From NCBI RefSeq assembly GCF_014489075.1, contig NZ_JACTGR010000002.1:124001-188000 (forward strand): a stretch of 64,000 nt of DNA. Direction: 5' to 3'. Positions 9,897 to 20,000 of this stretch are shown piece after piece. The notes beneath the pieces are model-generated. The model saw only the letters and a list, made by a program, of their open reading frames with translations, ran no database searches and had not been told where the DNA came from. Source of the DNA: Sphingomonas sp. JC676 (GTDB lineage: Bacteria; Pseudomonadota; Alphaproteobacteria; Sphingomonadales; Sphingomonadaceae). Position numbers and translations under genes: made by a program. The stretch's first letter is position 1. Each line of letters begins with the position of its first letter.

Positions 9897-11261
9897 TCAG
9901 ATCGCGTATTTCGCCCGCTGCGGCCGCTCCAGCATCGCGTTCGCTGCATCGTCGCCGATGAAGCGCTCCGCCTTGGGATCCCATTTGAGCCGGCGCCCGG
10001 TCTTCATCGCGATGTGATGGAGCAGGCAGGTCGAACAGGCCCGGTGGCCGATCTCGGCCGGCGCGCTCACCGGTACGCCCTTGAGGATCGCATCGAGCCA
10101 GTTGCGGTGCTGCTCGGGGGATTTGTAGAGATGCACCTCGTTCGGCCCGATCACGCTGTCGAGGATCTTCTGGTCGCTCGCCAGGAGCGGCACGTCGCTG
10201 GCCTTGGACGGATCCGAGGCCGAGACCTGCCCCGTGCGCGTGACGAAGATCCAGCCCTTGTCGCCGATGAACTTCACCCCGTTGGGCAACACGCCCGAAA
10301 TCGTCATCGTCACGCCATTGGCATAGCGGGCGTGCGTCTCGAACGGCCCGTGCACGTCCCACAGCCCGCTCTTGGGGAATTCGGCGGTGCCCCAGATCTC
10401 GACCGGTCCGGAATGCTCCATGTCCATGCCCCAATGGGCGATGTCGACATGGTGCGCGCCCCAGCCGGTGATCATGCCGGCGCCGAACTGCTCAATGCGC
10501 AGCCAGCCCGGGCGATCCTCGAAGCTGGCCTGCGGGTGGACGCGGATCTCGGTGTAATAGGCCTCGGGCGTCGTCCCCAGCCAGGCGTCGTAATTGAGGT
10601 TCGACGGGATCGGCATCTCTGCCGCCTCGGGCCCCGAGGGATCGCCCGGCAGGCCGATCTCGACATGCTTCAACTTGCCGATCCGTCCGTTGCGCACCAG
10701 CTCGCAGGCGCGGTGGAACTGCGGCCAGGGTTCCTGCCCGCGCTGTTGAGATCCGATCTGAAGTATCTTGCCCGAGGCCTTGACCGCATCGGACATCTTG
10801 CGTCCTTCGGCAATCGTCAGCGAGGCCGGCTTCTGGCAATAGACATGCTTGCCCGCGCCCACCGCATGCACCGCCAGCGGCGCGTGCTGATGGTCCGGCG
10901 TCGAGATCAGGACGGCATCCACGTCCTTGGCCGCCAGCAGCTCGCGATAATCGGTATAGCCACGCGTGCCCGAGTAATTCTTGCCGGTGCTCGCGGCGTA
11001 GCGGTCGTCGACCAGCTGCATGCCCGCGCCCAGCCGCTTGGTATCGAGGTCGCACACCGCGACGATCTGCGCGTCGGCGTGCTTGTGGATTTCCTTCATG
11101 TCGTGGATGCGGCTGATCCGCCCCAGTCCGATCGCGCCCACGGTCACGCGATTGCTGGGCGCGTTCTGGCCGAACACGCTGGATGGCACGATCGTCGGCG
11201 CGGCGATGGCGGCGACAGCTCCGCTCTTGATCAGACCGCGGCGCGAAATCCCCTGGTTCAT
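9897..11261 (-). CDS. Tat-exported Gfo/Idh/MocA-family oxidoreductase
   Basis: 454 residues. A twin-arginine leader (SRRGLIKSG, cleavage near VFGQ) precedes a Rossmann domain (VGAIGLGRIS) and the dehydrogenase domain with QKP in the catalytic Lys position. The length and the WGAHHVDIAHWG motif match the exported glycosidase/oxidoreductase-like subgroup (GH109-type neighbourhood), which carries NAD into the periplasm. The start at 11261 has GAGAGGG upstream. It is the last gene of the minus-strand run, 14 bases after the next oxidoreductase. A role in modifying released sugars (3-keto chemistry or NAD-dependent glycoside cleavage) is inferred. Confidence 0.88.
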   Translation of the reverse strand: MNQGISRRGLIKSGAVAAIAAPTIVPSSVFGQNAPSNRVTVGAIGLGRISRIHDMKEIHKHADAQIVAVCDLDTKRLGAGMQLVDDRYAASTGKNYSGTRGYTDYRELLAAKDVDAVLISTPDHQHAPLAVHAVGAGKHVYCQKPASLTIAEGRKMSDAVKASGKILQIGSQQRGQEPWPQFHRACELVRNGRIGKLKHVEIGLPGDPSGPEAAEMPIPSNLNYDAWLGTTPEAYYTEIRVHPQASFEDRPGWLRIEQFGAGMITGWGAHHVDIAHWGMDMEHSGPVEIWGTAEFPKSGLWDVHGPFETHARYANGVTMTISGVLPNGVKFIGDKGWIFVTRTGQVSASDPSKASDVPLLASDQKILDSVIGPNEVHLYKSPEQHRNWLDAILKGVPVSAPAEIGHRACSTCLLHHIAMKTGRRLKWDPKAERFIGDDAANAMLERPQRAKYAI

Positions 11262-11275
11262 GGCAAATCCCTCTC

Positions 11276-12433
11276 TCAGACCGTGACCGGCCGCGTGGCG
11301 TTCTTCTGGGCGGTGAGCACGAGCTCGGCGGCGAGCAGCGCCTGGTCCTGGTCCTGCGCGAGGCTGGTCCGCTCGACGATATCGGTGACGAATTGCGGGC
11401 CGAAGGGCAGATGCACCTTCGAGCAGTCGACATATTGCATCCCCTTCTTGTCGACGACCAGCAGGTGGTTGCCGCCCGGGCGCCCTGCGATGTCGACGTA
11501 CTTCCGCAGCTCGATATAGCCCTCGGTGCCGAGCAGGAAGAGCCGCCCGTCGCCCCAGGTCGGCAGGCCGTCCGGGGTGAACCAGTCGACCCGGATATAG
11601 CCGGTGCCGCCATTGCCGGTGGCGATCATGTCGCCGAAATCCTCGAACCTGGGCTTGTCGTGCCAGTTGAGGTTGCCGGTCTGCGCGGCGACGACATGCG
11701 CCTTGGTGCTCTTGGTGTAATAGAGGAACTGATCGGCCTGGTGGCTGCCGATATCGGTCAGGATGCCGCCATATCTCGCTTTGTCCCAGAACCATTCGGG
11801 TCGGCTGGCCGGGCTCACCCGGTGCGGCGCGATGTTGATCGTCTGGACGACCTTGCCGATCCGCCCTTCGTCGACGAGCTGCCCGGCATGGACCGAGGCG
11901 CGCGATTCGAGCCGCTCGCTATACATGATCGCGAACTTGCGGCCGGTCTCCTTCACCGCCTTGCGTACCAGAGCGAGCTGGGCGAGCGTGGTGATTGCGG
12001 GCTTGTCGCCGAGATAGTCCTTGCCCGCGCGCATCACGCGGATGCCGAGCGGCGCACGCAGATCGGGGATCGGCGCGCCGGCCACCAACTGGATCGACTT
12101 GTCGCCGAGGATCTCGGCCTCGCTCCGCGCCAGCTTCACGTCGCTGCCGTAGCGCTTGCGGAAGGTCGCGATCTGGATGGGATCGGTCGCGTAGAAAGCC
12201 GCGAGCGTGCCACCGCCGCGGATCACCGCGTCGGTCATGCCATAGATGTGGGCATGGTCGAGCCCGATCACACCGAACTTGATGCGGTGCTTGGCCTCGG
12301 GCTCGGGTCCCGCCGGCGCGGCCTGCTCGGAAGGCGCATTTCCCTGGGCAGTTGACTGGGCAAGCACATCAGCAGGCAGTGCGGCAGCAAAGCCCGCCAG
12401 CCCGGCCCCGGTCAGTATCGAGCGGCGATCCAT
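11276..12433 (-). CDS. Exported Gfo/Idh/MocA-family oxidoreductase
   Basis: 385 residues. It has an MDRRSIL leader with a hydrophobic stretch ending near DVLAQS, then an Ala/Pro-rich linker and a Rossmann-like start (KFGVIGLDHAH) in which the usual GxGxxG is altered to GLDHAH. DKP fills the Lys motif position. This subgroup often pairs with a second exported Gfo/Idh enzyme, as here. It lies 9 bases after the cupin gene and 14 before the next one, so it is co-transcribed. The altered nucleotide-binding loop could weaken cofactor binding or change its specificity. Confidence 0.86.
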   Translation of the reverse strand: MDRRSILTGAGLAGFAAALPADVLAQSTAQGNAPSEQAAPAGPEPEAKHRIKFGVIGLDHAHIYGMTDAVIRGGGTLAAFYATDPIQIATFRKRYGSDVKLARSEAEILGDKSIQLVAGAPIPDLRAPLGIRVMRAGKDYLGDKPAITTLAQLALVRKAVKETGRKFAIMYSERLESRASVHAGQLVDEGRIGKVVQTINIAPHRVSPASRPEWFWDKARYGGILTDIGSHQADQFLYYTKSTKAHVVAAQTGNLNWHDKPRFEDFGDMIATGNGGTGYIRVDWFTPDGLPTWGDGRLFLLGTEGYIELRKYVDIAGRPGGNHLLVVDKKGMQYVDCSKVHLPFGPQFVTDIVERTSLAQDQDQALLAAELVLTAQKNATRPVTV

Positions 12434-12442
12434 ACTTACTCC

Positions 12443-12886
12443 TCAGTTCTTCGGGGTGGCTGCGGTCTTCCAGTTGATCACGTGATAGGTTGCCGGGGTC
12501 GTGCCGACATTCTTCAGCGCATGCGGCGAATTGCTGGCGTTGAATATCACCGAACCCGGCCCGAGCCGTTCCCATTTGCCGCCGGACAGGGTCTCGACGG
12601 TCCCCTGGTCGATGATCACGAGCTCCTCGTTGGGATGCTGGTGCGGAGGGTGCGAGGCTAGGCCCGGGTTGAGCGTGGTGATGTGCATCTCGAGCTCGTC
12701 GAGCGTCGCGGTGGGCTGGCGGATCAGGTTGCGGATCGCGCCGACATCGGTCTTCTGGACCGTCATCTTGTTCCAGTCGAACACCGCCGGGCCGAACTTG
12801 TCCTGCGTCTGCGCGACGGCGGCTGCCGCCACGGTGCAGAGCGCCGCACCCAGCGCTATCGTCACGTCGCGGCGTGTGATCCCCAT
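12443..12886 (-). CDS. Exported small cupin protein
   Basis: 147 residues with a Tat-like leader (TRRDVTIALG) and a single cupin barrel. Motif 1 is HPPHQHPNEELVIIDQG (metal ligands His, His and Glu) and motif 2 is near NSPHALKN. It likely binds a metal and a sugar or sugar acid in the periplasm, as an isomerase or a binding protein. It sits between GH97 (76 bases upstream) and the paired oxidoreductases, which points to a role in processing the same carbohydrate. Its catalytic function is unproven. Confidence 0.85.
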   Translation of the reverse strand: MGITRRDVTIALGAALCTVAAAAVAQTQDKFGPAVFDWNKMTVQKTDVGAIRNLIRQPTATLDELEMHITTLNPGLASHPPHQHPNEELVIIDQGTVETLSGGKWERLGPGSVIFNASNSPHALKNVGTTPATYHVINWKTAATPKN

Positions 12887-12962
12887 CGCATCTCTCCCGG
12901 TTCGCGCGGGTTATGCCGCGTCGTTGGCAGCAAGCTTAGCGCAGTTTTTCGAGTCGGGAACC

Positions 12963-14915
12963 CTATTTGTCTGAGAATATTGTCACAGCCCCGCCGGTCG
13001 CCGCGAGCGGCAGTTCGATGCTGTCCGCGGCGCTCACTTTCCGGGTGGCGAGATTGACCGCATCGGGCTTGTCGCCATCGGTCCAGATGCGCACAGTGAC
13101 CGGTTTCTTTCCCAGGAAACTCAATGGGATCGTCACCGTCCGCGCCGTGCCGCCATTCATCGCGCCGAGATACCAGCGCGTGCCCTTGCGGCGGACAAGC
13201 ACGATATACTCGCCGGTCTCGCCGGCCAGGAACCGCGTCTCGTCCCAGCTTGCCGGCACCTCGCGGATGAAATCGAACCCCGCCGGGCTGGCGGCATAGG
13301 TGTCCGGACTGTCGGCGACGCTGCCGAGCGGCGAGAGATAGACGACGTACATCGCCAGCCCGTGCGCCCGTGTCGTCTGGACGAAGGGCAGGTCGTTGCG
13401 GATGCGGAAATCGGCGGGGCTGACGTTGCGGAAGCCGCCCGGCGTATAGTCCATCGGCCCCAGCAGCCCGCGCGTATAAGCGAGCATGACGTTGTTCGAC
13501 GCCGTCACCCGCCGGCTCCATTTGTTGTACTCGGCCCCCATCACGCCTTCCTGCGTCATGAAATTGGGGTAGGTCCGGGTGAGGCCGCGCGGCGGGAAGG
13601 CGCCGTGGAGATCGACCATCAGATGATGCCGCGCCGCCGCGCCGAGCAATTTGTGGTACCAGTTGACCATCCACTGGTCGTCGCGGTCCATGAAATCGAC
13701 CTTGATGCCGGCGATGCCCAATTTCTCGTAGAGCGCGAGCGCGTCCTCCATCTGCTCGTCGAGCGCCTCCCAATGCGTCCACAGCCATAGCCGCACCTTC
13801 TTCGCCTTGGCGTAGTCGACCACGTCCTGGAGGTTGATCGCGTCGGACCAGCGCGTGATGTCGACGCCCGGGCGGCGCACCCCGCCCCCGCCGGCGCCCG
13901 CATACCAGCCCTCGTCGATCATCGCGTAAGGGAAGCCGTTGGCGGCCGAGAAGTCGATGAACGCCTTGGCGACGTCGGTGGTGGTCCGCTGGCCCGGCAG
14001 CTTGGCGATCACCGGACCGTTCCACCAGTCCCAGCTCGCCAGACCCGGCTTGATCCAGCTCGTATCCTCGAGCCGCGACGGGCTCGAGAGATTGGTGAGG
14101 AGCGTGGATTCCTGGAGCTTGCCGACCTGGTCGGCGAGCATCACCACGCGCCACGGCGTGACGATCGGGCTGCCAACCCGGGTGCGGACCGCGACCCGGC
14201 TGTCATCGAGCGAGGGCGAGAGCTTCAATTGCAGGCCGAGCCCGCCATCGCCGCGCCCGGTGAGGTACATGCCGGCGAAATCGAGCAAGTCGGCCTCGGC
14301 GAGCGCGAACGCGGCCTTGCCGGTCTCGCAGACGAACGGCAGGTCGAACAGGTTATGTTCGCGCGTCCGTGTCGTATCGACCGGATCGAACTCACCCTCA
14401 TGGCTCGATCCGAACTTGCCGACATTGAAGCCCCAGCATTTGTAGGGCTGGGGGAAATAGAAGCCGGTGCGGTCGTAGCGGACGATCGCCGCGGCGGTGG
14501 CCGCCTGGACCGGGATCACGGTGCGGAACGCGACCCCATCGTCATAGGCGCGCAGCACCACGTCCAGCTTGCGCTTGGCGCCGCCCTTTTCCTGGAAATG
14601 GACGGTGAGCTGGTTGTAATGGTCGCTGCCCTGCGCCGCCTTGCCTGCGACGATCGGATAGGTCGTATCCGCACTCGCCGTCTCGCTGCCGGTGATCGCT
14701 AGCCCATAACCCAGAGTATCGGCCTCGAGATCGAGCAGGATCGGCGACCGCTCCAGCACCAGCGACCCACCGCGCGATACCGTGTAGACCGGCGTGCCAG
14801 TGACGCTCGCCTGCATCGTGACGCGGTTGGTTCCGTCGGGCGACACCGCCTCGAGCGTCTGCGCGCTCGCGGGTCCCGCCAGCAGCAGCGCTCCCGCGCC
14901 GAGCCACAGCCTCAT
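12963..14915 (-). CDS. Glycoside hydrolase family 97 enzyme
   Basis: 650 residues: signal peptide (cleavage near PASAQT), N-terminal beta-sandwich, central TIM barrel (WIKPGLASWDWWNG onward) and a C-terminal beta domain, the usual GH97 plan. GH97 contains inverting alpha-glucosidases and retaining alpha-galactosidase-type enzymes. The Asp in KVDFMD (about residue 407) sits where retaining members place their nucleophile, so I favour a retaining enzyme. Family members use Ca2+. The ATG overlaps the SGNH stop in an ATGA junction, so the two are translationally coupled. Confidence 0.93.
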   Translation of the reverse strand: MRLWLGAGALLLAGPASAQTLEAVSPDGTNRVTMQASVTGTPVYTVSRGGSLVLERSPILLDLEADTLGYGLAITGSETASADTTYPIVAGKAAQGSDHYNQLTVHFQEKGGAKRKLDVVLRAYDDGVAFRTVIPVQAATAAAIVRYDRTGFYFPQPYKCWGFNVGKFGSSHEGEFDPVDTTRTREHNLFDLPFVCETGKAAFALAEADLLDFAGMYLTGRGDGGLGLQLKLSPSLDDSRVAVRTRVGSPIVTPWRVVMLADQVGKLQESTLLTNLSSPSRLEDTSWIKPGLASWDWWNGPVIAKLPGQRTTTDVAKAFIDFSAANGFPYAMIDEGWYAGAGGGGVRRPGVDITRWSDAINLQDVVDYAKAKKVRLWLWTHWEALDEQMEDALALYEKLGIAGIKVDFMDRDDQWMVNWYHKLLGAAARHHLMVDLHGAFPPRGLTRTYPNFMTQEGVMGAEYNKWSRRVTASNNVMLAYTRGLLGPMDYTPGGFRNVSPADFRIRNDLPFVQTTRAHGLAMYVVYLSPLGSVADSPDTYAASPAGFDFIREVPASWDETRFLAGETGEYIVLVRRKGTRWYLGAMNGGTARTVTIPLSFLGKKPVTVRIWTDGDKPDAVNLATRKVSAADSIELPLAATGGAVTIFSDK

Positions 14916-15634
14916 ATCTTGCGGGCCCGGAGCAGCGGCTCGATCACTGTCGCCATCGCGTCATAGCCCGCCTCGGTCGGGTGCACACCGTCGGAGGCGA
15001 GGCCGGGCTTCATCGCGCCGTCCGCATCGCCGAGCACCAGCGTGTAATCGACCCAGGTCGCCCCCGCCCGTTTCGCATAGCCCTTGGCCCAGGCATTGAT
15101 CGCGCGGATCGGCTCCACGGTCTGAAGTCCCGGCCGCCACGGAAAGCCGTTGGCGGGCGGCACGCTGGCCAGCAGCACCTGGATATGGTTCGCCTGCGCC
15201 AGCTCGGTCATCATGCGCAGATTGTCGTAGGTCTGGGGCAACGTCATCTTGCCGGTGTTGCCGGCGATGTCGTTGGTGCCGGCCATGATGTGGAGATAGC
15301 GCGGCTTCAACGCGACGACGTCGGCCATCATCCGGAGCACCATCTGCGGTGTCGTCTGGCCGCCGATGCCGCGGCAGACCCGGCCGGCCTTGAAGAAGCC
15401 CGGCTTCTTGTCGCGCCAGCCCTCGGTGATCGAATCGCCCATGAAAACGATGCTGGTCTTGGCACCCGAGGCGAGCAGCTTCGCATTGTCGTCCGCATAG
15501 CGGCCGAGCCAGGGCCAATCCTCCTTGAGCTGGCGCTGGTGCTTGTCTTCCCAGCTCTCCTGCGCCTGCGCGCGGGCGACGAAGGGCAGCAACAGGCCGG
15601 CGGCGAGAAGTCCGCGGCGAAAGGGATCGGTCAT
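14912..15634 (-). CDS. Exported SGNH/GDSL hydrolase, acetylesterase-like
   Basis: About 240 residues. It has a signal peptide (cleavage near ARAQA), block I FMGDSITEG with the nucleophile Ser, block II around GIGGQTT, block III GTNDIAGN, and block V SDGVHPTEAGY with catalytic Asp and His. This is the platelet-activating-factor-acetylhydrolase-like SGNH type, often a sugar O-acetylesterase in glycan loci. I start at 15634, seven codons inside the longest frame, because that ATG overlaps the carboxylesterase stop as ATGA. It probably removes acetyl groups so that GH2 and GH97 can act. Confidence 0.88.
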   Translation of the reverse strand: MTDPFRRGLLAAGLLLPFVARAQAQESWEDKHQRQLKEDWPWLGRYADDNAKLLASGAKTSIVFMGDSITEGWRDKKPGFFKAGRVCRGIGGQTTPQMVLRMMADVVALKPRYLHIMAGTNDIAGNTGKMTLPQTYDNLRMMTELAQANHIQVLLASVPPANGFPWRPGLQTVEPIRAINAWAKGYAKRAGATWVDYTLVLGDADGAMKPGLASDGVHPTEAGYDAMATVIEPLLRARKI

Positions 15635-17082
15635 AACGCCTCCAGCATCGAGCAAATGGGTTCGCGAAGTTTGCCGCCGGGCGTCACGCCCGCCGCGTCG
15701 AATAGCACATGGCGCTGCCCCTGGGGATCGAACCGAGGCCAGGGTGGCAGCCCCGCACGGTTCGGATCACCCGTTTTGGCGAAACCGACCCAATAGTCCT
15801 GGAGCTGCAGATCCGGCGCGAAATGGGCGGTTCCCAGGACATAGTCGATCTCCGCCGCGTGGCTGGTCCGCCCGCCGTCCCGTGCCGCGTCGAACTCGTA
15901 GCGCCATACCGGCGCCCCCTTGCCCGCGAGTAGATCGGCCAGCCGCCCGGCCGGACAGCGGAAGATCCAGTCGGTCGAATATTCGAGCTCCGGGGGACCG
16001 AGCCGCGGATCGTCGGTGCGCGCTGGATCGTCGAGCCGATAGAAGGCGCGTGCCCTGGCCGCATTGGTGCCGAAAGTCTTCGCCAGCACGACTGGCCAGT
16101 CGGCCTCTCCCGGCCCGGGACCGAATTCGGCGCGGTTGCTGCCGATAATCACCGGCCGTTTCGGCGCCATAGCCAGCAAGTCGCGCGGCGAGCGCGGCAG
16201 CACCGCGCCGTCGATCGTGGTGCGCAGCCACAGATAATCGTTGGTGAAGAGGCTCGCGTCCGCGAGCTTCAGGTCCGCCGCCAGCAGCGCCTGTGCCGGG
16301 CGCTTGCGCAGCTCGGCGATCGATCCGCCGGTATCGAGCAATTTGTCCGCCTGGTCGCCGATCGCCAGCGCTTCCGCGAGCGGGCGGAAGGGCATCCCGA
16401 AGCCCGGCGTGCCGCTCTCGAGGATCGCCTTGGCGAACAGCCCGCGCGCTTGCGGCGCGGCGAGCAGCAGCGACGCATCCTGCGATCCCGCGGTCTCCCC
16501 GAAGATCGTGACGTTCGCCGGATCGCCGCCGAACTTCGCGATGTTCGCCCGCACCCATTTGAGCGCGGCGATCTGGTCCATTAGCCCGTAATTGCCGGCG
16601 GTACCGGCCGTCTCGGCCGCGGCGCCGCGATGCGGCAGGAAGCCGAAGATCCCGAGCCGATACTGGACCGCCACCAGCACCACGCCCTGGTCGGTAATCC
16701 GCGACTGCACCGTGCCGCGCGCCGACCCCGCCCGGTTCGAACCGCCATGGATCCACACCATCACCGGCCGCTTGCCCGCCACATCGGGTGTACGCACGTC
16801 GAGCGTCAGGCAGTCCTCCGCCGAGCGGAGATAGTCGCCCCGGTTCCAGCCATAGTCGTTCTGCAGACATGCCGGCGCATCGGGCTTGTCCGCTCGCACG
16901 CCCTGCCAGGGCGTCACCGGCTGCGGCGCCTTCCAGCGCAGATCGCCGGTCGGCGGCGCGGCAAAGGGAATGCCGCGGAAAATGCTCGCACCCGGCATTG
17001 CGCTTCCCGCGACGATGCCATCGCTGGTCGAAACCTGCGGCGCGTCCGGCGCCGCAAGCAACAGCGCGAGCGCGGCAAGCAT
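15631..17082 (-). CDS. Carboxylesterase type B-like protein lacking the nucleophile Ser
   Basis: 483 residues with a signal peptide and the alpha/beta-hydrolase carboxylesterase fold: oxyanion region VWIHGGSNRAGSA, DQIAALKWVRANI, acid Glu near SNRAEFG (about 319) and base His in SHAAEIDYVLG (about 408). The nucleophile elbow reads FGETAGSQD where the family has GESAG, so Thr is at position 197 instead of Ser. The rest of the fold is preserved. Activity may be lost, or Thr may act as a weak nucleophile. The start at 17082 overlaps the GH2 stop by one base (TGATG); a longer frame would enter GH2. Confidence 0.88.
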   Translation of the reverse strand: MLAALALLLAAPDAPQVSTSDGIVAGSAMPGASIFRGIPFAAPPTGDLRWKAPQPVTPWQGVRADKPDAPACLQNDYGWNRGDYLRSAEDCLTLDVRTPDVAGKRPVMVWIHGGSNRAGSARGTVQSRITDQGVVLVAVQYRLGIFGFLPHRGAAAETAGTAGNYGLMDQIAALKWVRANIAKFGGDPANVTIFGETAGSQDASLLLAAPQARGLFAKAILESGTPGFGMPFRPLAEALAIGDQADKLLDTGGSIAELRKRPAQALLAADLKLADASLFTNDYLWLRTTIDGAVLPRSPRDLLAMAPKRPVIIGSNRAEFGPGPGEADWPVVLAKTFGTNAARARAFYRLDDPARTDDPRLGPPELEYSTDWIFRCPAGRLADLLAGKGAPVWRYEFDAARDGGRTSHAAEIDYVLGTAHFAPDLQLQDYWVGFAKTGDPNRAGLPPWPRFDPQGQRHVLFDAAGVTPGGKLREPICSMLEAL

Positions 17083-20000
17083 CACTTGGGGAAGCGCTGC
17101 GGCGTCACGTTCCATCCGTCCATGGTGAAATGCGGCAGGCCTTTGGTTTCCGCCGGATAGCGCACCTCGATCACCCTGCTCTCGCCCGGCAGCAGCGAAA
17201 CATAATTGTCGCTGTAAAAAGCCGGCAAGATCCGCGCGCCCTTGCCGTTTACCAAGGTGAGCTTGGCGGCCAGCGCAGGCACCAGGCCCGGGTTGCTTAG
17301 GGTAATGCGCACACGCTTATCCTTGCCCTCGTCCGGGGCGGTGTCCACCCGGGCACCCAACCGGACGGGGACAAGATCATTTAGCGCCCGGTACGAAGCC
17401 GGTTCCTTCCCGCGCCAGTAGAAATTCTCGGAAACGAGCTTGCCCGAAGCATCGCTGAGCTTCAGCGACACCAGCACCATCGGGCTTTGCGCATAGAGGC
17501 CGTCGAGCGGCACCGCCGGCAACGGTGTCGCGCGATTGGCAAGCGCATCGACGCGATCGCTCCGCGCGAACAGCTCGCGATTGTCGAGGCTTACCACGCG
17601 CGTCGTCGCGGTCAGCCCCTTGAGGTCGCCCTGCGTCGTGTTGAGCACGACCAGCGCATTGTCGGGCAGGTTGAGCTGGATATGCACCGGCTCGGCCGCT
17701 TTCTTCGCCCCGTAATAGGCGGCATGGGTGTCATAGTCCCAGGAATAGAGCTGCCAGGAATTCGACGGCCAGCTCGGATGCGTCATCCAGAACAGTCGGC
17801 CGCTGTTCTTGGTCCACAAATGCCCCAGGAAACCCTCGACCATCGCCTTGTGCGTCTCGAGGTTCATCATCTGCGCCTTGCGCTCGAAATCCTCGAAGCT
17901 GGTGCCCGCGCCGAACATCGTGTCGAGCGTCGCCATGAAGGTCTTGGTGTCGCCGTTCCCGTCGAAATGCCAGTCGTGATAGGCGAGCGTATCGCTCAGC
18001 GGCCAGCGGTCCGCCTGCGGAACATAGCTCGCGATCGATTCCTTGGTGGCAAGCGAAGGCGTCCCGGTCTCAACCGAGAAGCCGGTCGCGAGATCGGTGA
18101 AATAGCCCTCGGGCGGGCGATAATTATACGGACCCGAGCCCTGCAGATTCACCGTGTTCGAGCTGCCGGTATACCAGCGCGTCCCGTCCAGCTCGGCCAC
18201 CGCGTCGTCCAGACCCTCGTTGAGGATGGGATAGGGCACGCCTTCGTTGCGGCCGAACCAGACGACGATCGAGGGGTGGTTGCGGTAGCGCGAGATCGTG
18301 TCGCGGGCGTTGGCGAGGAAGAGCTGGGGATCCTCGGGCTCGACCTGGAAATTCTGGGTCGATTGCCAGAAGTCGTTGAGGATCATCAGCCCATATTCGT
18401 CGGCCAAGTCGTAGAATTCGGGCTCGGTGTTGTTCCCCATCCAGTTGCGGATGATGTTCATGTTCGCCTCCTTCTCGAGGCGAAAATAGGGCTCGAGCCG
18501 CTCGCGGCCGACGCGCTTCATCGCGTCGTCCATCCCCCAGCTGCCGCCGCGCGCGGCGATCTTCACACCGTTGACGCGGATGGCGAGGTGCGGCTCGGGC
18601 AGCGTGTCCTCGGGCCCAAGACTGGTGACGCCCGGCGATTTCTCGCCCGCCTGCGTAAGCGATTCCGCAAAGCCGCGCGGGCTCTCCTTGATGCCCAAAT
18701 GGCTGACGTCGATCAGCTTCTCGCCCTTGAGACCGCCGTCGGTGGTCTGGACGTTGACGCGGCGGAGCTTGCCCGCGCCGTCGAACAGCGAGAGATCGTA
18801 GCTGACCTCGCGAATGCCGAAACGCACCGTCCTGGTGTCGGACGACTGCCCGCCCGCCACTGCTTCGACATGCAGATTGTGCAGCGCCTGCTCGCCATAG
18901 CCATTGGGCCACCAGAGCTTCGGATTGTCGACGCGCACCGGCGCGAAGCCGACCTTGGTGATGCCGGGATAGGCGGTGATCGCCTGCTCCAGCCGGTGCC
19001 CGTCGAACTCGGCGCGCACCGTCACCTCCACTGGCGTGCGGCCTTCATTCTCGACCGGCACCCTGACATAGACGTCGGCGCTGTCGGTGCGCGGCAGCGG
19101 CAGATCGGTGATCACCTGCGGGTCGAGGATGCGCACATCGCCATGCGCCTGGAGCTCTACGCGCTGCCAAATGCCGGTGTTGCGGTCGCGGATGCCGGGG
19201 ATCCAGTCCCAGCCCTCGGTCGCGACGAAGGTCGGCCCGTCGATCGCGAGCTGGCCGCCGTTCAGGCCGACGCCCGCCTTGATCGACTGCTCGTGCGGCG
19301 TGCCCGGATGCGGCGGCGGCGATACGCGGACCGCGATGACATTCTCGCCCGCCGTCGGGACGATATCGAACTGGCCGCGGGTGAAGGCGCCATGCGTGTC
19401 GCCGATCCGCGTGCCGTTAAGCCAGATCTCCGAGGCATAGTTGATGCCGTTGAAGACCAAAGTCAGCTTCCTGCCCGCCACTTCCTTCGGCACCGCGAAG
19501 CTCGTGCGATACCACCAGTCCTGCCGCGACAGACTCTCGGGGATCGCCATGTTGTTGAGGCCGTAATAGGGGTCCGGATAGACGCCGCGATCGATCAGGG
19601 TGGTCAGCACCGTGCCCGGTACGGTCGCGGCGTACCATTTCCCGGCGTCATAGCCGGGGCGCGAGAAGTCGCTGCCCTTCCCCGCTACATCGGGCGCGCC
19701 GATCAGCCGCCAGCCGTTGATCTCCCAGCGAGCCGGCCCGAGCGGCTGGAGCGCCGGCACATCGGGCACCGGCCTGGCGACTGGCTTGGTCCCTGGTCCC
19801 TTGGCCTGGGGCAAAGTCCAGGGGTCCTGCTGACGCCAATAGCCGGTATTGGCGGTCTTCTGCCATTCCCATCCGACGCCGACGCGCCACATCTGGACCA
19901 GCTCGAATTTTGGGGGCGTATTGGCAGCCGCAGCGATATCGGCGGCGGTACCCGCACCAACCACCACCCTGGCCTCGACCAACGATCCTCCGAAATGCGA

